This document shows, piece by piece, positions 18,632 through 27,464 of a DNA stretch of 64,000 nucleotides. How positions within the stretch are numbered: position 1 is the stretch's first letter; every line of letters starts with the position of its first letter. The notes under the pieces are model-generated. The model saw nothing but the letters and a program-made list of their open reading frames with translations, had not been told where the DNA came from and did no database searches. Source of the DNA: Salinivibrio kushneri. Lineage in GTDB: Bacteria; Pseudomonadota; Gammaproteobacteria; Enterobacterales; Vibrionaceae. The stretch spans positions 310,001-374,000 of the forward strand of contig NZ_CP114589.1 of the NCBI RefSeq assembly GCF_027286325.1. The letters are read 5' to 3'. A program made the position numbers and the translations under genes.

Positions 18632-19483
18632 CTATTCAACCGAGGCTTCTTGTCCATCGTGATGACGCGCTTCGACTGGGTAGGCGTAAAAATGATGCAC
18701 AGGCCCCGCGCCTCTTCCCACCGTTAACTGCTGGCAGTGCGCCAAGGCTTCAGTGAGATAATGTTTCGCCGCGCGCCCCGCTTCAATGGGCGTCATTCCC
18801 TGCGCGTAGTAAGAGGCCATCGCCGCAGACAGTGAACAGCCTGTGCCGTGCGTATTAACGGTTTCAACCCGACGGGCGCTCAAGGTTTGGCAAGTATCTC
18901 GGCTAATCCACACATCCACGCTTTCAGGGGCGCGATGTAAATGGCCGCCTTTGAGCATCACATAAGGACAGCCTAGCCGACGTAGGGCGGGGACTAACGC
19001 ATGCATTTGCTCAATGGAGGTGGGGACAGGCTGACCGGTTAATCGCGCCGCCTCAGGCAAGTTGGGGGTGAGCACGGTTGCGCGTGGGATCAGCGCTTCA
19101 ATCAGCGCTGTCATGGCGTGGTCATCCAACAAAGGATCGCCGCTGGTGGCCACCATCACGGGATCTAAAATCACCGGCAAGTGAGGCGATCGCGCCAGCA
19201 CCGCGGCCACTTCGCGAATAACCGCTTGGTTGGCGAGCATACCAATTTTCACCGCACGTACCGGCATATCGTACAAGACGGCCTCTAACTGGGCGCGCAC
19301 AAAACCAGGTTCAACCGCCGAGACGGCCTCAACGCCACAGGTGTTTTGCGCGGTCAACGCGGTGATCACCGAGCACGCATAACCGCCGGTGGCTGAAATC
19401 GCTTTAATATCGGCTTGAATGCCGGCACCGCCACCGCTGTCTGAGCCGGCGATGGTAAGAATAACAGGTGGAGATAGGTTCAT
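18632..19483 (-). CDS. thiD: Hydroxymethylpyrimidine/phosphomethylpyrimidine kinase ThiD
   Basis: Phosphorylates HMP and then HMP-P to HMP-PP for thiamine synthesis. The 283-residue ribokinase-fold protein has the N-terminal motif LTIAGSDSGGGAGIQADIK, the KIGML stretch, LDPVMVATSGD and the C-terminal anion-hole NTHGTGCSLSAA (landmarks shown in pieces). It stands alone without other thi genes and is preceded by a TPP riboswitch, so it is repressed by thiamine pyrophosphate. The start ATG 19483 has AAGGGG six bases upstream, and that site lies within a hairpin that the riboswitch can control. It converges on the K+ channel gene. Confidence 0.96.
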   Translation of the reverse strand: MNLSPPVILTIAGSDSGGGAGIQADIKAISATGGYACSVITALTAQNTCGVEAVSAVEPGFVRAQLEAVLYDMPVRAVKIGMLANQAVIREVAAVLARSPHLPVILDPVMVATSGDPLLDDHAMTALIEALIPRATVLTPNLPEAARLTGQPVPTSIEQMHALVPALRRLGCPYVMLKGGHLHRAPESVDVWISRDTCQTLSARRVETVNTHGTGCSLSAAMASYYAQGMTPIEAGRAAKHYLTEALAHCQQLTVGRGAGPVHHFYAYPVEARHHDGQEASVE

Positions 19484-19488
19484 AATGG

Positions 19489-19506
19489 CCCCTTAATCAT
19501 CAGGGG
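19489..19506 (-). promoter_or_regulatory. RBS-sequestering hairpin of thiD
   Basis: CCCCT (19489-19493, minus-strand AGGGG of the ribosome site) pairs with AGGGG (19502-19506). It lies between the TPP aptamer and the thiD start codon and is the likely expression platform. Confidence 0.55.
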
Positions 19507-19547
19507 CGGAAGGAGACAAAGCGGGCCAGAATGCGCCACTTCGTGTG

Positions 19548-19650
19548 CTGAACGTGTCAGTTCCCTCCGCCAGTGCTAACTGGATCAGGTTCTACGGGTC
19601 CTGCTTTCGCAGTCTCAGCAATCACTTGCTCCCCGACTAACTGTGTTCAG
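19548..19650 (-). promoter_or_regulatory. TPP (THI-box) riboswitch
   Basis: Minus-strand sequence contains the conserved core GCTGAGA, then ACCCGTAGAACCTGATC and a final GGAGGGAA, in the correct order for a TPP aptamer. The closing stem P1 pairs CTGAAC-type ends (19548-19553 with 19645-19650). It lies about 65 bp upstream of thiD and controls it negatively with thiamine pyrophosphate. Confidence 0.95.
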
Positions 19651-19775
19651 GATATTAACCCCACGGGCAAAGCGCAAGCGTATTATTCGCCGCTGGAGCC
19701 TTCTACGAGGTTGAAGTAGGATAAGTAGTACGTAAGTAAGATACGCGCTTGAAAAATGCTTAAAAAGGAGTCCCT

Positions 19776-19910
19776 ATGAAGCTATCGTTATTGCTTGTGA
19801 TCACCACCTTATTTGTTGCCGGCTGTTCAAACACCTGGGACGGGGTAAAAGAAGACTCGTCAAAAGTGTGGGAGGACACCAAAGAAACCGTTCATGAAGC
19901 CACCGAGTAA
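19776..19910 (+). CDS. Small entericidin-like lipoprotein
   Basis: A 44-residue product starting MKLSLLLVITTLFVAGC, a short lipoprotein signal with lipobox FVAGC (acylated Cys at residue 17). The mature part is a charged helix (SNTWDGVKEDSSKVWEDTKE) as in entericidin-type membrane lipoproteins. A good ribosome site, AAGGAG, lies 6 bases before ATG 19776. It is between the TPP riboswitch and the convergent REC-EAL gene. Function is unknown; in enteric bacteria such small lipoproteins are stress or stationary-phase products. Confidence 0.8.
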   Translation: MKLSLLLVITTLFVAGCSNTWDGVKEDSSKVWEDTKETVHEATE

Positions 19911-19961
19911 TTCTGAGTCATGGCCTCGGTGCCGGCCAAACCTAGTGCACCGAGGCGTCAT

Positions 19962-21719
19962 TTAATGCGCGGTAGGAGAGAAAGCAGGCTCCATCACGCA
20001 CCTACCTTGCGATAAAATGTGCTCAAAGTCGGTCACGGTAAGCGGCTTAGCATATAAAAAACCCTGAACTTGGTCGCAGCCAATCGTCTGTAGCACCTGC
20101 TGCTGACTGACTTCTTCCACCCCTTCGGCGACCACACCATGACCAAACCCATGCGCCAACTCAATCACGCTACCCACCAAGTGCTTATCACTGGCATTGG
20201 TGGCCAAATCCCGAATGAAGCTGCGGTCGAGTTTAACCCAATCAACGGGTAACTGTTTAAGGTAACTCAACGAGCTATAACCGGTGCCAAAGTCATCCAG
20301 TGCGATATGCATACCAGCATCCCGCAGTTGTTGTAGCTCACTCAATGCCACCGATATTTGCTGGATCAAAGCCGATTCAGTAACTTCCAATTGAATAATG
20401 GTCGGCGGGGTCTTTGTCGCATGGCAGCGAGCCAGCACACTTTGCGCAAAACCATGACGGAGCTGCTGGGCAGACACATTCACCGACAAATGAAAGCACT
20501 CGTCAATCAGGGCGCGCGCCCGCCATTGCGCCACTGCCTCCAGTGCCATCATTAACACTTTATCGCCAAGTTGCATCATATCGGCACTGCGCTCAGCGAT
20601 GGGAATAAATTCGGCGGGGCTTATCGCCCCGAGCGTTGGGTGTTGCCAACGCAGTAATGCTTCAGCCCCCACCAGCTGCCCACTATCAAGCCGCCACTTA
20701 GGTTGATACACCAAGGATAAATGATTGCTTTGCAAGGCAGGACCGAGCTCAGTACAAATCAAGTGTTCACGCTGGGCTTTACTGTCGAGTTGAGGTTGAT
20801 ATTCAGCGACAGGCTGATCATTGGTGGGAATGGCTAAAATCGCTTGGCGAAACAGGTGGGCAACATCCTCTTTTTCAGAATAGGCGCGGCTGATCCCAAT
20901 GTGGCAATGTAAGAACATTAACCGCCCTTCTAACGTGTGGTGCCCACTGATCAATCGGTGAATTCTCGCCGCTTTTTGCGCGGCATCCTCACCCTCGCCC
21001 TCTATCAGCATCACCAGTCTCGAACTGTCCCACACCCCTATTCGATGTGGTCGAGCGACCGTACTGTTCGCCAGCAGCTCAGCAATGTGCTTATACAGGG
21101 CCTCTGTCATTAAGTGTCCTTGGTGCTGGGTCACCGCCTCCATCCCATCAAGCGCAATCATGAGTACGGTGACGGATCCTCGCATTAATTGTCGTTCCGC
21201 CGCATCCAACAAAGCGCGGCGATTGGGGAGACCTGTTAAAGAATGGGTGAGAGAGAGGGCGCGCAAGGCGGCGGTTTGTTTATTCACCAACATTTGCAAA
21301 CGCGCGGCCTGATCTCGCTGTTTTAACGTTTTGAGCTGTAACTGCAGCAGATTATGAATACGCTGAAGCACTTCGTCATAGTCAAAAGGCTTGCTGATGT
21401 AATCAATTGCCCCACGGCACAAAGCTTGGTTACGCAAGTTCAAATCGTTATCCGCTGTCAGCACCATAACAGGGGGACAATGCTCACCGAGGGCATGGTT
21501 AAGATCGTCCAGCACCATGAGTCCTGATCGCTGCGGCATACGCATATCGAGTAAGATAAGGTCCGGCACTGGGGAAAGGTGATCGGTGACCAAACTCGGA
21601 TCCGTTAAGCCAATCAAATGCTGGTATCCTGCTTGATTGAGCATCGCAGAGAGCAAGTCAATGTTTTCCCGCCGATCGTCAATGATCAAAATAGTCGCTT
21701 GTAATGGTGACTCTATCAT
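19962..21719 (-). CDS. Response regulator with degenerate GGDEF and EAL domain
   Basis: Cytoplasmic response regulator that probably degrades c-di-GMP. Residues 1-125 form a receiver domain with phosphoacceptor D58 (LILLDMRMP) and K110 (ISKPF). Residues about 155-300 are a GGDEF fold, but the active site reads GVWDSSR (228-234), so it lacks cyclase residues. Residues about 315-570 form an EAL domain with EAL at 353-355, EVTES, DDFGTGYSS, KLDRSF and AEGVEE, so the phosphodiesterase residues are retained. It overlaps the upstream hybrid kinase gene by 4 bp, its probable cognate partner. Confidence 0.93.
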   Translation of the reverse strand: MIESPLQATILIIDDRRENIDLLSAMLNQAGYQHLIGLTDPSLVTDHLSPVPDLILLDMRMPQRSGLMVLDDLNHALGEHCPPVMVLTADNDLNLRNQALCRGAIDYISKPFDYDEVLQRIHNLLQLQLKTLKQRDQAARLQMLVNKQTAALRALSLTHSLTGLPNRRALLDAAERQLMRGSVTVLMIALDGMEAVTQHQGHLMTEALYKHIAELLANSTVARPHRIGVWDSSRLVMLIEGEGEDAAQKAARIHRLISGHHTLEGRLMFLHCHIGISRAYSEKEDVAHLFRQAILAIPTNDQPVAEYQPQLDSKAQREHLICTELGPALQSNHLSLVYQPKWRLDSGQLVGAEALLRWQHPTLGAISPAEFIPIAERSADMMQLGDKVLMMALEAVAQWRARALIDECFHLSVNVSAQQLRHGFAQSVLARCHATKTPPTIIQLEVTESALIQQISVALSELQQLRDAGMHIALDDFGTGYSSLSYLKQLPVDWVKLDRSFIRDLATNASDKHLVGSVIELAHGFGHGVVAEGVEEVSQQQVLQTIGCDQVQGFLYAKPLTVTDFEHILSQGRCVMEPAFSPTAH

Positions 21720-23611
21720 TCCCTGTCCTCCAGTAACGATTGGATAGCCGTAGCAAGATCGGATGACGATACGGGATGCTGGAGCCGCTTAAACGGTGAG
21801 GTCGTAAGTGGGCGGTGATGCTTGTTTTGTTCCGTTTCAAGCATAATCACGGGTCTCCCCTCAATGAATTGCAACCCATGCTCCAGGAGCGTTGCAGCAT
21901 CATCGCCATTGATGATCAAAAGCGACGGCGCCAATGTGTGTGCCATTGCGTCTGCCAGTGAGACATCATGCGCACAATGTAATGTCAGCAAAGGCCAATC
22001 CTCAAAGCAATCAGCCATTAGTCGTTGCTGATGGTTGTCTCGGTCGATATACAACACACGGTGAGCCTGCTTTAAGCATAAATTTGCCTGCGGTGACGCC
22101 TTTGCCTCTGAGCCGGCGGATGACAACGCCGGCCGATAAGGGAAAGTGATTGAGAAACAACTCCCCTTGCCCACTTGGCTTGAAACCTCAATACAACCTT
22201 GCATCTTTACCACCAATTGATGCGTCACGGCCAAACCAACTCCCGCGCCTTCAATCAATGAATCTTCTGCCATCAAACGATTAAAAGGCTCAAACAAGCC
22301 GGCCAGCTGCTCAGATGCAATGCCTATACCGGTATCATTGACGGAGAGCGTGAGGTTGCCATTGGCCTCGCATGCGTCAACCCAGACCCTTCCTTGAGGG
22401 TGGTTATATTTGACCGCGTTGCTAAGCAAATTGATCAATACTTGCTTAAACCGGGTCGGATCCACATAAAGATCCCCTTCCAGCCCTTGTGGTAAATTGT
22501 TTTGCAGGCTCACCTTTTGTCGTTCGGCAAGCGGCGCTAGCGTATGAATGGCATCATTGACCAGTGCCGTTGCTGGGTACCAGGTCGCGTTGATGGTGGT
22601 CTTTCCTGCCTCAATTTTTGCCAGATCCAAGACATCATTGATCAGGGTAAGCAAATGACGACCACTTTGGTGGATTTGTTCAACATACTGGTGCTGACTG
22701 CCTGAGAGGGTTGGCTCGGGCGATTTAAGCAATAACTGCGCATACCCCAAAACACTGTTCAACGGCGTGCGTAGCTCGTGGCTCATCGCCGATAAGAAAT
22801 CACTTTTTGCTTGATTGGCGCGCTCAGCCTCTTGCATGGCCTGTAAAAGTGGGGTGGCATCATAAGCCACAGTGACAATGGCGTAAGGCTCGCCGGCAAG
22901 GTGATGAATCAGGGTTTTCGCCAGCTTAAAGGTGCGACCATCGCGAAGTGTCACATCAATGTGGACGGGCTCACCGTCGACAGTTAATTGGTGATCAAGG
23001 GCGTTGAGGGTGTCACGCATGCCATCGGGAAGCGCTCGACCAAACGCCTCAGCCAGTTGGCTTACATGATCAACACCCACTGCTTGTAAACAAGCGCGGT
23101 TTGCCAACGCATACTGACCACCTAATTCTCTGACAAACACTGGATTGCCGATCGCATCAATGATGGTTTTCAGCCTATTTCTCTCGTGCTGAACAGTGGC
23201 TTGGGCATGGGTTAATGCGCTTAGGTCAGACATAATGCCGATAAACTCACGCCGCTCATCGGCCCAGACCTCGCTCACTGCTAAGTGGACGGGCACTAAA
23301 TACCCCTCACGATGCCTTGCCATAACGCGCCGACCAGTACCAATGACATTCGGTTCGCCGGTAGTCAGGTACTTTTTTAAATACTGGCCGTGTTTGCCTT
23401 GATGCTCAGGGGGCATTAAACACTCAACATCCTGACCAACTAACTGATGTTGCGCGTAGCCAAGCAAGGTGTGAGTGAAAGGGTTGGCATCAAGAATAAT
23501 TCCTTGATCATCAATCACTAAAATGGCTGCCGCAGCACTCTCCACCAGTGCTTTATAATGAGCCTGTGAGCCGCGTTCACACCGACCGTCCATGGTTGAT
23601 TGCTCGTTCAT
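21716..23611 (-). CDS. PAS-type hybrid sensor histidine kinase
   Basis: A 631-residue soluble sensor kinase. Two PAS domains (about 20-135 and 145-255) precede a HisKA domain with SAMSHELRTPLNSVLG (phosphorylated H278), then an ATPase with N-box NLLSNAVKYN and DTGIGIASEQ. The C-terminus (about 520-631) looks like a degenerate receiver (VLYIDRDN; the acceptor aspartate position reads LLIINGDD). No membrane segment is visible. It is translationally coupled to the REC-EAL gene downstream. I start at ATG 23611 because the longer frame to 23641 runs through the terminator of the gene upstream. Confidence 0.9.
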   Translation of the reverse strand: MNEQSTMDGRCERGSQAHYKALVESAAAAILVIDDQGIILDANPFTHTLLGYAQHQLVGQDVECLMPPEHQGKHGQYLKKYLTTGEPNVIGTGRRVMARHREGYLVPVHLAVSEVWADERREFIGIMSDLSALTHAQATVQHERNRLKTIIDAIGNPVFVRELGGQYALANRACLQAVGVDHVSQLAEAFGRALPDGMRDTLNALDHQLTVDGEPVHIDVTLRDGRTFKLAKTLIHHLAGEPYAIVTVAYDATPLLQAMQEAERANQAKSDFLSAMSHELRTPLNSVLGYAQLLLKSPEPTLSGSQHQYVEQIHQSGRHLLTLINDVLDLAKIEAGKTTINATWYPATALVNDAIHTLAPLAERQKVSLQNNLPQGLEGDLYVDPTRFKQVLINLLSNAVKYNHPQGRVWVDACEANGNLTLSVNDTGIGIASEQLAGLFEPFNRLMAEDSLIEGAGVGLAVTHQLVVKMQGCIEVSSQVGKGSCFSITFPYRPALSSAGSEAKASPQANLCLKQAHRVLYIDRDNHQQRLMADCFEDWPLLTLHCAHDVSLADAMAHTLAPSLLIINGDDAATLLEHGLQFIEGRPVIMLETEQNKHHRPLTTSPFKRLQHPVSSSDLATAIQSLLEDRE

Positions 23612-23627
23612 TTTTCCCGCCTCTAAC

Positions 23628-23652
23628 AAAAAACGCCCCATTAATGGGGCGT
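23628..23652 (-). terminator. Terminator of DUF3081 gene
   Basis: ACGCCCCATTAATGGGGCGT stem-loop (23633-23652) followed on the minus strand by six T's. It lies 33 bp beyond the DUF3081 stop and just upstream of the hybrid kinase start. Confidence 0.85.
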
Positions 23653-23684
23653 CTTACTACGGATCTAACGAGGTGATATCGTGA

Positions 23685-23948
23685 TCACTTTTTGTAGTTT
23701 TTGACCAAAGCGTCCACCTTTTTCAGGAACTGCTCTTTTAGGTTTTCGTGCTCATAGTCGAGATCATAGGTATTGTGAAACCCCACGCGTAACTGTACCC
23801 CATTACCCGCTAAATAAATGGTATAGCCGTCATAATCTGAGAAAGCGTCAATGCCATCTAGGCGGTGCCCATCTTCAATTTCTTCACCATACTCTGTCAC
23901 TATCTCAAAGGCGCGCAGTAGGTGGGTAGGATTGAGTTCGTTTTTCAC
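23685..23948 (-). CDS. DUF3081 family protein
   Basis: Conserved small protein of 87 residues found in vibrios and shewanellas; no known function. It contains EIEDGHRLDGIDAFSDYDGYTIYL and LRVGFHNTYDLDYEHE, patterns that I associate with DUF3081. It is acidic with no signal or membrane segment. The GTG start at 23948 has the strong ribosome site GGAGGGAA upstream. It lies 18 bp downstream of the HAD phosphatase gene and is probably in the same operon, ending at its own terminator. Confidence 0.75.
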   Translation of the reverse strand: MKNELNPTHLLRAFEIVTEYGEEIEDGHRLDGIDAFSDYDGYTIYLAGNGVQLRVGFHNTYDLDYEHENLKEQFLKKVDALVKNYKK

Positions 23949-23966
23949 GCTTCCCTCCTGGCTGTT

Positions 23967-24749
23967 TTAGCGAAATTGTGCCCCACCTCCCGGCCGTGGT
24001 CCACGACCATAAAGTGGGCCGGCCAATACCGGCGGCGTGGTCAATACATGCCCTGACACCTCAAGCCGGCTTGGCTTAGAAATAATATTGGGCAAGGTAG
24101 CCAATGTATCAAGGGTGATATCTGGCCCCGTTTTTTGAATCGCCGTACCATAATTATAGCCATAATCTACACACACGACAGGAGAGCCCGCCGCCCTTGC
24201 CGCATGCACATCATTCACTGCATCGCCAACCACCAGCAATTCTGATGGTGGAACCGCTAAAATCGCTGCTGACTCAAAAATGCTATCGGGATCTGGCTTT
24301 CCGGCCGCGATCGCGTCCGTTCCTAAAATGCGGGTAAAAAAGTGGCTGACCCCAAGCGCTCTCAATAGACTGTTCGCATGTGCCGTTTGCATGTCCGTGG
24401 TACATATCAAGGGGAACTGACGCTGGGAGAGACCTTCAAGGCAAGCAAGCACCCCTGGATAGAGTCGAGTTTTTGGCGGTTTCTTGCCTAAATACGAGGA
24501 CAAGAACAACGCACGGGCTTGATTCAGCACGGTGGTGGAAACGCGCCCATCAATGTGCCGGGTCAGCACCCGATGGATCAATAAATCGGCGCCATCACCA
24601 ATCCAGTCTCGAATCGCACAGGGCTCTTCCTCCGGCAAATTAAACCCTCTGAGCATGCCGAGGACAGCGTCATAAAGATCATCAAAAGGGTCTGCGATCG
24701 TGCCGTCTAAGTCAAAGCATATCGCAGAGATATTCTCCAATTTTTTCAT
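23967..24749 (-). CDS. HAD-family phosphatase, phosphoglycolate-phosphatase-like
   Basis: Haloacid dehalogenase hydrolase of about 260 residues. Motif I is FDLDGTIADP (nucleophile D near 13), motif II a CTTDMQ stretch, motif III the K in AAGKPDPDSI and motif IV VGDAVNDVHAA. The helical cap is a small C1 type as in Gph. It differs from standard Gph by a proline/glycine-rich tail of about 35 residues (VLAGPLYGRGPRPGGG). I choose ATG 24749, which has GGAGGCG upstream, over 24764. Substrate uncertain; sugar or glycolate phosphate is likely. Confidence 0.82.
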   Translation of the reverse strand: MKKLENISAICFDLDGTIADPFDDLYDAVLGMLRGFNLPEEEPCAIRDWIGDGADLLIHRVLTRHIDGRVSTTVLNQARALFLSSYLGKKPPKTRLYPGVLACLEGLSQRQFPLICTTDMQTAHANSLLRALGVSHFFTRILGTDAIAAGKPDPDSIFESAAILAVPPSELLVVGDAVNDVHAARAAGSPVVCVDYGYNYGTAIQKTGPDITLDTLATLPNIISKPSRLEVSGHVLTTPPVLAGPLYGRGPRPGGGAQFR

Positions 24750-25157
24750 AGAACGCCTCCACAATCAGTGTGTTATCGCCAGAAAGGAAACGGAACGGTG
24801 GATCGGACTTGCTATCTAACGAGTCTTTGAAAGTTAGCAGAGAACGCTCACTCATCCTACCTAAACCTCAGGCAGAATGTATCGAATCATCGCGACAAAA
24901 ATGCATAATTGACCGATTGCGTCCAAACTTCAGTGTCGAATCAAGCCCCTAACCTTAGAGTGATATATATCACACTTATATATGTTGTTGGTGACCGATA
25001 CCGACCTTGACCCTGTATAAAAAACCCGTCATTTTTATGACGCGTCATGGGAAAGTGGAGTCTTGCCCTGTCATAAAAATGAAACCGTATTTAGTATGGA
25101 TTGTCATCGAATCGCCCTACCCTGTCTCTCTCGATAGTGAGATTCGATGTTTTCTTT
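24750..25157. other. Intergenic region with a 13-bp inverted repeat
   Basis: A 408-bp gap between divergent genes. TCATTTTTATGAC (25029-25041) and its exact reverse complement GTCATAAAAATGA (25070-25082) flank a 28-bp spacer, upstream of the GGDEF-EAL gene. It could be a regulator operator pair or an RNA hairpin. No credible gene was seen here. Confidence 0.5.
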
Positions 25158-27464
25158 ATGCGGTATTTTTCCTCACAGCCTCTATGGCGTTACCTGACGA
25201 TTATAATGATTGCGCTGATCGCAGGTTGGTCAGTCTATACCTTGGAAAACCAGCGTCAGCAAAGCCGATTTGCTACCGACGTGGAAAAGCAGCGCCACGC
25301 ACTCAGTAAAGCGTTTTCTCAGCTCTATGAGCTACAGCTATCGGCGCAGCTTTATCTGCAACAGGAAGGCGGCCCAACGCGTGATAAATTCCATGCCTTT
25401 ATCGATAACCATACCCAGAAGCGCTCAGGGCTTGATAGCATCATGTGGCTACCGCGGGTCAACCGTGCTGAGTTAAAACAGTTTGCCGCGCAACAGGGGC
25501 ATTACCACCCCTTTCCGCCACTTAATAACCACGCCTGCCAATGGGTGATGCGGAGCGATACCTTTCCCGCACTTTACTTGTCCCCGAAAGCTGCGAAAGA
25601 GGGATATTTAGGCTGGCGCGCGGATGCACAGTGCGAGAACACAGTGACCATGGAGCGCGCCTACTTCAAGCGCCAGCCCGTCGCGCGATTGATTCACGAC
25701 GAGCAAGGCCATGGTGTGCGATGGTTCGCCGCAATCACAGGACGAGAGGGGCAGCTAGCGGGCTTTCTCGCCACCACACTTTATTTTGAGACCTTTCTAC
25801 CATCGCTCTGGCAAGATGACACTCCCGCGCCCGATATGGGGCTAATCGCCCGTGAAGCCTTTGGCCACCAGCAAATGTTTGCCACCCACTCTTTATCGGC
25901 CTTGAGTAACTGGCGAAATACTTACTCGCCCGACATTACAGTTCCGATTGCCGGCAGCGAAGAAGGACTGGTAGTAAGGTTCACTCACCTGCGTGCCTTA
26001 CACACTGGGCTGCTCTATGGTGTGCTGGTGGGGTTACTGGTGCTGTCATTGGGCTTGTCGGTTCTTGCCAGTTTTTGGTCCTACGCCAATCGACTCTCGT
26101 TAGCTCAACACTTAGTCAACAAACAGACCCGCCAACTCACCCATCAAGCACAGCACGATAGTCTGACGGGGCTGGCAAACCGAGCGGCGCTCGACCATGC
26201 TTTGGAGGGCGCAATTGAACAAGTCAGCGCCCAGTACAGCGAGCATTTCACCTTGCTGTTTATCGATCTAGATCGGTTTAAAGTGGTTAACGACTCTCTG
26301 GGTCATGTGACGGGCGATAAACTCCTTAAGCAGGTTGCCAAACGCCTGACAGAATCGGTCAGTGGCGAGCGTGTATTTCGCTTTGGGGGCGACGAATTCA
26401 TCATTTTGCTTAAAGCCGATAGCTCACTGGCATTAGCACAAACCAAAGCCAAGCACCTGCTGCAAGCGCTTAGCACACCGTACAAGGTAGACGAGCATAT
26501 GATTAACCTGTCCGCCAGCATTGGCATTGCATCGGTTAACAAGGCCAATGCCTCAGTGACGGATATTATTCAGCAGGCGGATATTGCCATGTATCACGCC
26601 AAGCAAACCCGTGAACGCCTCGCAATTTTCCAGCCAGCCATGCTTGCCAAAGTTCAGCAACGCTTTATTGTTGAACAAGATTTAAAGAAAGGGCTGGCTA
26701 ATCAGCAGTTCCATCTCGTGTTTCAACCTATTTTTGATGGCGAACAAGAAACACTCAGCCATGCAGAGGCACTGCTCCGTTGGCAGCACCCGACGCTGGG
26801 GCGGATCTCGCCCGCAGAGTTCATCCCAATCGCAGAAGAAACCGGTTATATCATTGAACTTGGCGACTGGGTGCTCGAGCAAGTCGCCGACGTGCTAGAT
26901 AACTGGCACACCCGATTCCCTGCCAATCAATGCCCTTCAATCACGGTGAATGTGTCCGCCAAGCAGTGTCAGTCAGCCACCTTCGCCGATGACGTGGCCT
27001 CACTGATCGCCAGACACCAGTTTGCGCCCCAATGTTTAGGGTTAGAAATGACCGAGACAGCCTTACTTGAACATTCAGAAACGGTGGGGAGTAACTTGCG
27101 TCAGCTTCACGCGCTGGGAATAAAACTGTACCTCGATGACTTTGGCACCGGGTATTCATCCCTCTCGCTGCTGCGCCAATACCCCTTTAGCGTGATAAAG
27201 ATGGATCGCAGTTTTATTATGGATATCGATCAACCCAACGGCAAAGCGGCCCCCCTGTGTCGAGGAATGATTGCCATGGCACATGCCGTCGGTTTAACCG
27301 TGGTAGCAGAAGGCGTCGAGACCAAACAGCAGCTGTGCTGGCTGCGCCAACACCAATGTGACTACTTGCAAGGCTACGTGCTCTCTCGCCCGATTGAACG
27401 GACAGCACTTGAAGAGTGGTTATTGCCGCAATCACACCAGCGAATGGTCTTGGTGCATGGTTGA
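25158..27464 (+). CDS. Membrane-bound CHASE-GGDEF-EAL protein (c-di-GMP turnover)
   Basis: A 768-residue inner-membrane signalling protein. One N-terminal helix (residues about 10-28) and a second near 284-308 bracket a periplasmic CHASE-like sensor. A GGDEF domain follows with intact FGGDEF (motif near 410) and an EAL domain with HAEALLRWQHP, EMTET, DDFGTGYSS, KMDRSF and AEGVET. Both catalytic sets look complete, so it could be a cyclase, a phosphodiesterase or both. I start at ATG 25158 (MRYFSSQPLWRY) rather than 25101. Its 3' end overlaps the convergent acetyltransferase gene by 33 bp. Confidence 0.92.
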   Translation: MRYFSSQPLWRYLTIIMIALIAGWSVYTLENQRQQSRFATDVEKQRHALSKAFSQLYELQLSAQLYLQQEGGPTRDKFHAFIDNHTQKRSGLDSIMWLPRVNRAELKQFAAQQGHYHPFPPLNNHACQWVMRSDTFPALYLSPKAAKEGYLGWRADAQCENTVTMERAYFKRQPVARLIHDEQGHGVRWFAAITGREGQLAGFLATTLYFETFLPSLWQDDTPAPDMGLIAREAFGHQQMFATHSLSALSNWRNTYSPDITVPIAGSEEGLVVRFTHLRALHTGLLYGVLVGLLVLSLGLSVLASFWSYANRLSLAQHLVNKQTRQLTHQAQHDSLTGLANRAALDHALEGAIEQVSAQYSEHFTLLFIDLDRFKVVNDSLGHVTGDKLLKQVAKRLTESVSGERVFRFGGDEFIILLKADSSLALAQTKAKHLLQALSTPYKVDEHMINLSASIGIASVNKANASVTDIIQQADIAMYHAKQTRERLAIFQPAMLAKVQQRFIVEQDLKKGLANQQFHLVFQPIFDGEQETLSHAEALLRWQHPTLGRISPAEFIPIAEETGYIIELGDWVLEQVADVLDNWHTRFPANQCPSITVNVSAKQCQSATFADDVASLIARHQFAPQCLGLEMTETALLEHSETVGSNLRQLHALGIKLYLDDFGTGYSSLSLLRQYPFSVIKMDRSFIMDIDQPNGKAAPLCRGMIAMAHAVGLTVVAEGVETKQQLCWLRQHQCDYLQGYVLSRPIERTALEEWLLPQSHQRMVLVHG

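Noticed and set aside
23612..23641. Longer start for the hybrid kinase
   Set aside because: It would translate through the terminator hairpin of the DUF3081 gene; ATG 23611 is a better fit.
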